Positions 29,701 through 41,700 of a stretch of 64,000 bases of DNA are shown piece after piece. Position 1 is the first letter of the stretch. Every line of letters starts with the position of its first letter. This DNA is from Phalacrocorax aristotelis. Lineage: Eukaryota > Chordata > Aves > Suliformes > Phalacrocoracidae. The position numbers were made by a program, and so were the translations under genes. The DNA is taken from the NCBI RefSeq assembly GCF_949628215.1, contig NC_134281.1, forward strand, positions 9,310,501-9,374,500, read 5' to 3'. The notes below the pieces were generated by a model. It searched no databases. It was not told where the DNA came from and worked only from the letters and a program-made list of their open reading frames with translations.

Positions 29701-32700
29701 GAGAGATCAAAACACCAATAGAAGCTCCTAAGATTGCAAGGACCTAAAAAAAAATTAATTTATTTTTTTCTTCCTTGTACTTCTTGAAGACACCAGCCTG
29801 AGTAGAAGATAAGGATTAAAACAGATGTGCTTAGTGCTAGTTCATCTGCTTAAATCTAGCAGTCTCTGAGATCAGTGATTAAAAAGCCATCTCTAACTTT
29901 GATGAAATCCACTGCAATGGTAATACTGTGTCTCTGATCGCTTTCTTATGGGCCTCATGTCTGCCTAAACCGGACATAGAAAACATTTCACTGGAGATGA
30001 TACATGGATTATATGGGTCAATTATACACTTAATCTGCCTTCTGGGGATTAAATGTGCATAGATTGACCCCGCGTATTTGGCTTGTCCTTGGCAGTTATC
30101 AGATCAGGAAGGTTGCCTTTACCAAAAAGTCTGGTAAGAACTTAATCACGCAGTGATACAGCCCGCTGAGCCCGCTGAGGTGGCAGTAGTCACAGTGCTT
30201 TTTGCAGAAGGCAGTTTTACCACTTCACTGTCACTGTGTATGTTCGGCTTCCTCGAAGGTCTGTGTCACAGCCGGGATACCAGACGGAGTATTTTCTCCT
30301 GAAACGAGAAAGTGAACCCGTTTGTCTCTGCAAGACGGAGGCGGGTTTTTTTTTTTTGTCTTGATGGCAGGCTGAGATCGGCGGGTCTGGGCAGGCACAA
30401 GCCCTCGGCTGGGGCTCAGCTGAGCTGGGTTTTTAGGAAGCCCCAGTGATATCCCAAGGCTGATGTTGCAGCGGGTGGATTTTTGTTGCCTTTCCCCAGC
30501 CCAGAGCCCAGGAGGAGTGCCAGCCCTGAGGGCATGGCTCAGGTCTGTCCTCATATGTCCAAAGGTGGCTGGCCTCGCTGGTAGCCAACTTCTGAATATC
30601 AGAGATACTGAGTGATAAGGATGCAGGGCACTGTGCGAGTCTCAGACATCAGCAAAATCCTTGTACAAATTCTCAGCAACCTGAGCGAGCACTTCTTACT
30701 GGTTTACTGGAGGGTCTGCAGGCAGCTCAGCGTATTTCAGTACCTACTGATCTGGAGCCTGATATCACACCTAAATATACAGAAAAAATTACAAAACACA
30801 GACTGACAGCTGTATCAGTTAATTCAGCAAGTCCTCTACAGACACTTAGGCATTAGCTTATTCTTAAAAATCAAAGCTTTTGACTTCAGTGGAGTTACCC
30901 ACTTGAATTTTGGCAGCTCCTTCAAAACATGCTTGCAGGATTATGGCATTTCTTGCTAGAGTGTAAACCTTGCACGGCACAATCAAATGCCAAAAGAAAG
31001 CCCTTCTCACCCTCCCTCTCCTTCCCCTCCTCGAACCCAAAAGCCTGGTTGTGAGTCAGTGAAGCTACTCACTGTGAGTTAGAATTACTCACAGGAGGAC
31101 GGGTTGCAGGATCAGGGGAAGAACGGATATCAGACTGTGCGCCGGGCTCCCATCTAATATCTGCTTGCAGCCGCACTCACCGCTTTCTCTTAGACAGACA
31201 ACAACCTGTTTCCCTCCTACGCAGCTAGACTGCTCATTAGGGCACTAACTCTCTCCCACTCCCATCCTGATATGGCCTCCACTGAGCTATTTCTTCTGCG
31301 TTGTTTTTCGCTGCTTTTTTTTTTCCCCTCTCCCCCCCTTCCCGAGTGAGTTGTGAAATGAAGACAATTAGGCAGATTGAGCTCGAGGAAGTGCAGCTTG
31401 CTTTTTTTCTCCTTGTGCATCTTTGGAGGAGCCAGAGCAGCGCAGCTTTTGCTGCAGAGGCTGCCACAGCCCTTGGCTGGCTTGTCAGGACTCGGACCCA
31501 GACCTGGAGTCAGCAGGGACCTTTGCTGGGAAAAAAATAAAATCGTGATGGCAATTATCCTTATATCTTCTAGGAAGGGACAAATTCTCTCTGTCCTGAG
31601 GGGGCACAGCGTGCATCACCCTTCTGCAGCCTCTTTTGCTTCCCACGTGCCTGCTCAGAGCCGCGCAGGAGCAGGGAGAGGAGCTTAGCAGGGACATCAT
31701 TCATCAGAGCCATCCATTCCCTCGTCCATTTTTACTCCCATACGTGAGCTTCATGCGGCAGCAAGCATGCACTCACGCGTGGCCTCCTGCCCCTCCTGCA
31801 TTCCCCTCAGCAAGGTTTCTTTCCTGAAGTGCTCATTTAAGTAGGCTCCATTTAATTTATTTTAGGGAGAGTCTTAATAAAATAAGTCCTAGATCTGTCA
31901 CTGGATTTTACATGCTCGTAAGGGTTTTTTTTTTCCCCCTCCTAAATGTCTTTATCGGAACAGCTTTTCATGTTCCAGTAGACATTTGGTTGAAGACAGT
32001 TAATTTGATTTCTTTTCCAGAGGAGATTTTCCATTAATCATTCTCAGAAGGCAGACTGATTGCTCCGTTACGTTAAGGTCAGCATAGGCTTGCTAACATC
32101 ATCCGCACAGTGCTTTGGAGCATTAGAGATTTTTCTTTTAGGACCAGCACTGAGTGAAAGATCATTTATTTCCTGGTAGTCAGAAGTAGCCAAGGTAGGT
32201 TTCGGGGAATAGGTGCCGTCGTGCTGTATTGCAGGCAGCAAGGCATCCTCGATACAGAGAGCGCCTTTTTCGGAGCAGCCTCTCTGCTCCCTGACCAGGA
32301 GCTGCCTGTGCGCATTTACAACTGCATATGAGTTGCATAGTGCACTCTGAGCTGAAGCTGCCTTCCAGCTTCGTTTAAGAGGCCTTAGCTAATTGAAGCT
32401 CCAATTTTGTGGGTCATGAGGAAGGAGAGCCTGAAGGTGCTGGTGTTCCCCATGAATCCCAACCCATGTGGGTGCCAGCTGAGCCTGGGGGTGCGAGGAG
32501 CGTGGGAAGGGCCGGGATGTCCTGGTGCACACAGATGTGCAGGGCTGAGCCCCTGGCCCGCCAGGGCACAGCTGCTGCGGGGCCAAGGCCCCCGCTGCCG
32601 GCAGCTTTGCTCCCTCCCTCTGGGCTGCGCAAAGGGTCTTTGCCCAAAGAAACTCACGGTGCGCGCAGGGGTGAGCCAACGGCCCCTGCACGGACAATGA

Positions 32701-35700
32701 CAAATTGTCTGATTTCCAGCAGTGCCTTCAATCCCTCTTTTCCTTCTCTCCCCCTGCAATCCAGCCCCACACAATCACTGCCATTGCCCGCGCCAGCCAG
32801 CGGTGCGTGTGAGATTAGCCGTCCCAGGTCACTTCATTTCTCTTGATCTGCAGCTCTTTCCTTTCCTGGTGCTCCTTTAAACCTGGCCCTGGATGTATGA
32901 TATCAGCATTCAAAAATGCTTAGCAGGACTCGGGCAGGGAGTGCGTTTTCTCCAGCGTGTAACCCCAGGAATGATACCAGGGATGTTGCTCCCTCCCGTG
33001 CTCTCAAAACCCTCTAGCTCCTTTTTTGAAATTTGTAGGCTATAAAAGAGCCAGCTGAAGTCTACCAAGCCTCATTTTGTGACAGCTTTCAAATAATCCT
33101 AATAACAAGTATAACTGAAGTGTTCCATAGCATGCAATTCTGTATTGCATCTTACTGAGCAACTTTGCATTCAGTTATACCGTCACTGCCATGCACTAAG
33201 AGGGCCCTGGAATCAGGACAGGAAAATAGCAGCACATTGTGTGGATATTGTGTTTTACGAAGCTGCTTTATACAGAAACTCAGATTTGAACATGTCAAAC
33301 TATTTATTGAAAAGTGGAAATAAGCAGAGAATCTTTTACAGGTTAAAAAGAGTATTTGAGAACAAGCATCCATTCAGAAGTGAGTTGGTGTGTCTGTGCC
33401 TTTATAGTTTTTAGCAGAAGCTCTTTCCCGTAGGAAAACCAAGGTCTGTAAAATCGTGCAAAGCAGCAGGATTTCTGGGGTTTTATTTGACAGTTCCCAG
33501 CAAGTGCTGTGCACTTTGCTGAGCTGAATCTGCAGCAAAGGGAGAGAGGGCCCAGCATCCAGAGCCAACCTGATGGAGTACCCAGGGCCCCGATAAGAGC
33601 TCAGTCCTCTGCGTGCAGGTACGTCACTGGTCCTCCAGCTCAGGGATGCACGTATCCAGGACAGGCTTTACCTATCAGCTGAAAGGCAGCGTTTTCTGCA
33701 CGTGTATAATGCGGTGCCCGAGGATTGGGGCTGAACTGTCTCAGAGAGGAAAGGAGCCACCCACTGAGGCTCTTGGCCTGAAAACCTGCAGGTTTAAGCA
33801 TGGGGTGTCCCTGGTTTGAGGGTGTTGTGACTGAGAGAGAAGTTAGAGGTGCTGCCAGGACCGATGTTGGCGGGCTTTCTTCCCAGATCACCGTGAGCAT
33901 CGGCCACCGCATCGCCCCCTGCACCCTGCTGTAGATAAATAGCTGTTCCCACGCAGCTCCCCCGCACAGTTTTCTCTGCTGCCCTCCATCCGGCCCTGAC
34001 CAGCACGCAGCTCGAGGGGTTCACCCTCCTCAGAGCAAGTCTGGCAGCGCGTGGCTGGGCTTTGTTCAGAGGTGCTCAGCGCACAGGCTGGCGTAGGTGT
34101 TTGCTCACAGCAAACCCCAGCCTGCTGAGACCAGGGCGTCCCCGGCTGGAGGAGGAGGTGACCCAACATCGCAGTAGCTCTTTCAGTGAGATCCTCCCCA
34201 GGGGAGAAAGCTTAGAGAGTCATCAGCACGTCCTGCCTGTGGCCCATCACCTCTGCCAGAGATGTGGGTGTGTGGCTCTTAGCTAGGCAGAGACTTTGGC
34301 ATCTGGCTAGCGGAGTAGACTGCCCTGACATACAGCTTGGGAACACCCGAATAAGTGCAAGACATTATATCCCCAGCAGCACCGTTGTTACTCCACCGGT
34401 GAAGGAGCAGTACCGTCTGCAGATCCCTTTCTGGCTGTGTACCTGTTGTGGGAAACCTTTGCTTGTGTAATGAGAGCACTTGGTTTGCCTGCAAAGCCAC
34501 GGAGGGTCGGAGTTAAGCCTGCACCCACCGCGGCGCGCGGAGCTGCAGCTGCACAAAACGCGCATATAGGTGTTAACTGATTTTGTGCAGCGCTGAAAGC
34601 AGGGAGCGTTAGAGATTATGTTCTTGGGCATGTTTATTTGCTGGGGACGTTGGCCCCACTGGCACAAAATATGTGGATCCTCTTTTCCTCCCCAAAAAGG
34701 AATAAAATGATTTTGGGTTAAAAGCAATCTTAATCTGCAGCGAGGAGCATGCAGGATGAGTTGTGCCCCTTTGGCAAGCGGGGAATTGTGCAATCCCACT
34801 AGCACACGCAGAAAACGTATCCACAAGGAGTCCCGCGCCTCCCTCCCATTAACACCCGTGGCACCGTCCTGCCGAGCCCCATCGGGTCCAACTTCAAGCC
34901 AATTAAGGGTGAAGCGCCAGCCTGAGAGCACCCTGTTGCTGAGATCCCCAAACAGTGGGTGATCTCAGGTACCATATGTACTGCAAAAAGCGTGCGGCAC
35001 GTCAATGCGCCTGGGTCTGCGTTTCAGCTTTCATTCTGAATTCTCTTCCCTGTTTGAAGGCAGAGCTCTTACGCGATTCAAAGTTTTTTTGTGGTTTATT
35101 TTTGGGAGGAGCGGGGGGGGGAAGATAATGTAATTCGGTGATGCCATTTGCATCCTAGACAGATGATGAGTTGCTCTGACTAGCAGCTTAACCCTATTAG
35201 GCAACGCTGGGACCGTGACTTTATTAAATAATAATACAAATTATTTTAATATCGAGCCCCTTTGACTTTGTAACTTCCTCATGTAGCTATGTTGTCAATG
35301 TGAATGAAATTTCGTAGTTAAGGAATATAAAACAGAGTAAAAGGCATCCAGAAATCACAGCATTGGGGTGGATGTTGGAGAAATACACTGTGTGTACATG
35401 CAGTGATAGCATTATAGTGATACAAAAAATCCCAGAAAAAAACAGTGCAGCCATTTATTTCAGTAATAGCTCAGTGAGACTGTGTCCTGAGACACTCCAG
35501 CCAGATTCACGAGGCTCTGATAGAATAAAGTCATAAATTTTATTTAAAAAATAAAAAACCTGGGGGTTTCAGGGGATTTTTATTAAATTGTTAGCACTTT
35601 ACTAGATCTCTAGAATTTAATGTAGAGTTTAATAGAGAGGTTTAATTCAGAAAATGAGGGTCGTGTTGCCTCCTGTGAGGACTGCTTGCCCAGGCAGAGG

Positions 35701-38700
35701 CAGAGCCCTGCCAAGCACGGCTGACGGAGGATTTGCTTGTACGGGCAAGGGGCAAGCATAGAGTCTGGAGTTTGGCAAAGAGTTCACGTATCCCAAACAC
35801 CTCTGATTTGTGCACTCTGTTTCGGAACATACCAAGCCAAAGACCCCACGGAGAAGTTAAATTAGCACACCGCAATCTGTTACCAAAACTTACATTTATT
35901 TTCTGAAACAGAAAATACTTTCAAAAGTGTGAGAATCTGGGAGGGAATTACCTTTCTAACAGAGCCCTCTTGGTGCTTTGCTGTTGTGTGTTCCGCAGAG
36001 CTACACCGAAAGACCTACTTTTGATGTCGACTTTTGCATATCTAACGAGAGTATACGCACTTAAAGAATTATGTGCAATAGAAAAGCTACCTAATAATCG
36101 GACGGTGTTATTATCCAGCGTGCGGCAGCATAGCAGGACAATAACTATTTATTTACTCTTTGCAGATAATGTTCTGTTATTTTCTAGTCTTTGGCAATAG
36201 CAAGAGAGCATCTGATATATACAATATTGGTGTGTATCCAATTGTTTGTGATCATCCCAAGTTTTGAAACATGGTTGTGAGAGAGGAATATAAGCTTAAG
36301 CTTGAAAGGCTAAAAAGCAGAAAGCCCCGCACGTAAATGCTATTATGCACTTAATGAGGCAGGGTTTAAAAAAAAATCAGCCACACAAGTTGGTTTTATC
36401 AAAGAAAATGTATAAATAACAACCAGTGATTCAAACTGCCTCACAAAGGGAGAAGCAGGGACGGGAAGCTAGCACTTCACTTGTGGCATTCAGATAATAG
36501 TATTTACTACACTAATCTTTTGGGCTTAGCAATTGACAATCAATATATTATTATCAACAAGCGTTAACGCAAACAAAAAGCTTCCATTTCTTTTTTAACC
36601 GTGTTCCCCTAAGTGCCTTAAATTTAATTAAAACCAGACAGCTCTCCCTCTAGTACAAATTAGAGTTAAAATCATATTAAATATTTGTTCTACAGGAAAA
36701 CAAAAGTGTCAGCTTGTGCTACTGGGTTTGGCTGCTTTTTTTTTCTTCTTTTTTTTTTTTACACACAGAGGGGAGAAAAAAAATACCAGCTACTCAAAGT
36801 TAAAATAAAGTCTCTCTCCCTCCCTCCCTGTCTCCCAAGACTACTGTCTATAACATGTTGTTCCTTATAGAAAGTGGGATATGGTGGCATTTGCTTGATT
36901 AACTTGCTCGACAAAAGTGACAGCTGCTGTGGGTGCATGTAGCTAAGCTGCACAGCGCAGTTCCGCCTTTGTACATCTGTCAGCAAAAAAGGAGGAATAA
37001 AGAGTGAAAAGAGACAAATTGGTCCCAAAAGGCAATCCATTCAACTCAGGAGGTTTGCTCTATTCAAGCACTCGCTGGGAATCTCAAGTGCTAGGTAGCT
37101 TATTCAATTTCATTCATTCTTTAGAATGAGCCCACAAGTGTTTAATTTCTTATTCTGTTGAATAAAAAGGGGAGCTTTTTTTTTATTGGAAGCATTAATT
37201 GTAAGACTAGCTGATCAATGCCTGTGATATTAACTCATTGCTTATTTTCTGGTTAGCTGTGTGCTCTTAGATCCACAGCCGCTAAACTTCATTTCTGTAA
37301 TGTGGACAATGTCACACCAATTTCTCTGCTTCCAGGCGTGCTCGGAGGTGCAATACGCGGTCCCCTGAGCCTTGGCCCCCACCAGGCTTGGAGAACGGGC
37401 CAAACCCTTGGCAGGTGTAAATCGAGAGAGTCACTGGGTTATTATCGATGCCACCCGTGGCTGTGGCTAGGACATGACTGAGCCAGATGCTCTTTGCCTG
37501 TGGGGCTGAGCCCCTGACCCCGCTACAGGTTTGGCCCTGTGCACTGGAGGAGGTTTTGTAGCTCAGAATGCTGACTTGCCTTTGGGTGGCTCTCCGGGTC
37601 CCCCAGTGAATGGCAGAGGAGGGGGAGCCCGTAAGCAGGGCACTGTGGAGTGATACCCGGCACAGAGGATGGTTTTTGTTGAGTAGTGGGAAAAAGAGCC
37701 GATGAACGCATGGGATGGGGATTGTTGCATGGGCAGGTCTCCTCTTGCCATCCAGAAAATGTATGCTTGCAGGGGAGAGATCTGCCTCTTCCTTCTTCAT
37801 CGTGTGGCAGGTCTGTCCCCATCTCCTCATCAGCACTGGGGACCAGAGCTACATGTGTGCCTGAGGGACCGCAGCCCTTTGCCCGCCTCTGCTGTGCCAC
37901 ATCCTCCTCCAGGGCCACCACCATGTATCTTAGCTCAAGAGTTTCAGATGGACTTGTGTCACGAAGACCCTGTCACTGCTCCTTCCCCACCTTCCTGGCT
38001 GTGGGTCAGCCTGGGCGATGGCATGTCATCTTCTGCAGCAAACAAACCCCAGGTTTCCAAAACACAGCCTGAGAAATAGCCGGGACTCATCTCTGACAGC
38101 CCGGCCGAGACCTTGCTAGCGCTGGCTGGGAGCAGGGAAGGAGGCATGCTTTGCCCCATCACCACTGTCATCTGTATCCAGCATCCCAGCTGAGCTGGGC
38201 TTTGGAGGAGGCTCTCAAACTGGGATTGTGTATGCTACCGTGTATGTTCAGGCTTGCTGGGACCATCTCTTTTTTCTGAAAGAAAAGAGTAGGAAACTCT
38301 ATTGGCCATGAGTCTCTCTGCTTCATGCTTACTGTCTTTACCAAGCTTTTGTAATTGCAATGAGTGCCTGGGATGAACAGCAAAAGCAACACTGAGGGAA
38401 GGTGGAGAGGAACACCTTGGTGGTCACAGAAGACCAGAAGGACAAGAGTTGTCCTTCCATGACTTCCATCGAGCGGCCTGGGCTTTGGGTTGCAGGCCTG
38501 CAGACAGCATCGTATGTACAAACCTGGCTGTGCGTGTGTACAGGGCACACCATGAGCGAACGCAGGAGCACAGTCCCTTGGGCAGGCAGACTTCACCAGA
38601 AGAGCTCCTGCTCCCATTCACCAAGCAAGTCTTCACGCAGTGCTGGCAGCTGTGTGCACAGAGCTGGTCCCTGGAAAGCACGGTCCTGAGCTGCTGTGGC

Positions 38701-41700
38701 TGCATCCCTACCTTCCCTGCCAAGAAGGCACCTGCTGAGGGAAGGCGGGTGCCGTGAATGCACGTGACAATGCCGAATACTGAATTTGATCTCAGACCTG
38801 CCCAGGACGGGGATGGACACAGCTCTGTCGGCTGTCACGTACTGTCAGCAGTTGTAAATCAGCACAGCCCCCTGTGCTTTCCACCAGCTGAGCTTCTGGC
38901 CCGTTGGACAGGGGCACAAACACCAGATACAAAGAGTTGGTAATTTTTTAATCCTTTTTTTTTCCCCCTGGCTGATCGAGTCTCTTTGAGAGAGGGCTGT
39001 TGCCTGAGAACAGGTTCACTTTTCCTTTGGGAAATAGGACTCATGCTCAGCACGTTCCTCTCTCCCTTCCCACCTATGTGGTCCTCTCACTCCGTGCTGG
39101 CCGGCTCAGGGATGCTGTGGAGGCAGCCACCCAACATCCAGTCCCTCACCTTTGAAACACCTTGAATTCAAGGGTTCATTTCAAAGCTTCCTTTCAGCAT
39201 TTCAAAACAATTCCATGTCCCGGACAAAGAGAAGGAGCCAGCCGGCGTTCAGAGCCTCCTTGTGCAGTGTGTGTCACAGTTTTAAATAGATTTGCCCTGC
39301 TTGGATTGGTTCTGGTTGGAAAGCGAGTACCGAAATGAGAGGTCATAGGGGAGAGTTACTATGGTAATTGAGTAGTATCACCAGTAGTTTTGCTCTTATG
39401 AGCATTAAAGCACATAATAATAGACAAACAACAGTGGTTAAAGCAAGCAGGTAGGATTACTATGTTCTTTTGTCAGAAGTATATAATGTCTTGTAGTCAG
39501 TTTTAAAGACTTCTCAACCCCCAAATCCACCCAGCAGTCACCTGCTGAGTAATTTTGTGTGCCTAATCTCTAGCCCTTAACTACAAGCTTTCTGCTAATT
39601 TGAGGCAAATGGGTATTTTTGACACTAAATAGGGCAGTAAAGAATCCCTGACCTAGAAAAACTCCATTCCAAGGCACTGGGAGCAGAAAAATATTCTTTC
39701 AGCATCCTTGTGAGACCTTTGGAATGACATAAAATAGCTTTGACTAAACTGTGCTGCAGCCTTCGATTAATGGTTTGCAGAAACTTGCTGAACATCCCTA
39801 CTACAACTTCCCCCATAAAACTTGTCACTTCACATTGCCATCAGCCACCACAACAATAATCATTTCATGCCTATTGCTAATTGCAAGCACAGCTGAGGCT
39901 CAGCGGGGTGCTCTTGCACAGTCCCAGGCCTTTATACCAGCCTCAATCTGTTGTATGGCACTTGTTCACACACAAAAAAACTACCAGTAAAGGCAGAAAG
40001 AGGCAGAGTCACAGGTTCCTTGTAATCCCTCTGCTACCCTGCTGACAACCCAGCCCTATAAGCATTCCTGGTTTTGTCCCACTCTTTACAAAAGCTGAAG
40101 TGACCTTAAGCTACTAGTATGTAAGCTTTTGAATGAAGAATACAGCTCCTTCAGGTGCCTTAAGAAGCAGTGTTGCATCTGGCTTACGAGATTCTGTTTG
40201 CAGCACCCCTGGGGTGAGCTGTGGCTTCCTGTAACATGTAAAATATGAGTGTGAACTCAAGGTTCATGGCAAGAACAGGAGGTCATGCTTCCATTCAGCT
40301 CACACCAAAGAAGACGGGAGTTTGCAGATGTTCCTGGGTATGTGTAATGACACCACCTCCCGGAAAGCACAGGAACCCAGCACAGGGCGCTTTTTTTTAT
40401 ACAAAATGTGCCACACTCAGTGTGTTACTTGCAGATTTATTCATATCAATTTTTACAATTTATGTATTCAGAGACAAACTCGCTATTTCATCAACTTATT
40501 GATCATGGTTTTGCATTAAAAAAACAAAAAACCCCAGGCGGGGGGAACAAGGAAGCTTCTTGCTCGAGCTGGTCGGGGTGTTGCATGGACAGCCGTGGAA
40601 GCCCAGCCCTTGGCATGCTTCAGCTTCTCTAGTGCCTGTCCAGGAGCATCCCAGCCAGCCCACGGCCCACCTCATCTACCCAGGCTAGCACCTAGCAATG
40701 AGGGTCACTGTGAAAGTCGGAAGGGGAACAGGAGACTAACCTGAAAGAGCGATTAAATTCCCAACTGTGCAAATACTGTATCTATTTGCTGTTACTGGGC
40801 TCTGACAGCATCTAAAGAGCGTCTGTTTGCACTTCTTCTGCTGATAGGGAGGTCACGCCGCGCAGCAGGCAGCAGGGGCTGTGACACACCTCCACGGGAG
40901 ACCTGGTCCCTTTCCCACTGATGTCCTGGTGGATATGTGGCATCCGTCACGTGTGCCCTGGGATGCACCCTTCGCAGCCATCCCTCACCCGTGTCCCCAG
41001 ACTAAGTGCAAATCGTCCTCTGAGTGGTGGACAGGGATGCCAGCTAGCATCAGTAATGTGCATGTGCAGCAGCGAGATATGTGGGGTTGGAGTCCATGGG
41101 CCTGGGAACATTGGTGAGGGCTACTTGTTCTTTACAACCAGGTGTGAGGAGTTTTGGGAAAATATATTTCTACTAGTTACTTCGGTGTGCCCATGGTGTG
41201 CCTGAAGTGTGTTGCAGCCCCACGGTAAGGCCCCAAAGTTGAGCATTTGGGCTGTGCCCTCTGCACCTTGTGTATGGGGACAAGCCACAGGGCTGGAGCC
41301 CCCAAGGAACCCCGCACCTCTGGCCCATGCCCCGCTGCCCCGCGGGGAATGGCAGACCTGCACGGGGGGAGCGAGGCAGCCAGTGTCCCGACAGGACCAC
41401 GCTGCGCTCTTTTGTCTGAAATCATCACATTTCCGTTGCGGAGCATTTGGCTTTGTTGTTGTTTTTTTTTAATAATATAATCATATGCAAATGTTATCTT
41501 CTTTGGTAGGTTAGTCATGAATCAGAGGGCTTGTGCGTCTTATAGCACATCAACACTAGTGATAGCTAAAGGGAACATTTAATTTATGGGCTAACTTATT
41601 TTTATGAATATGCAGGGCTTAAATTCAGCAGTTGGTCTGTGCTCTATGAAGTGATGTGACGGTTTTGTGTATCAAGATCAATGAATTAGACTTTGTCTTT

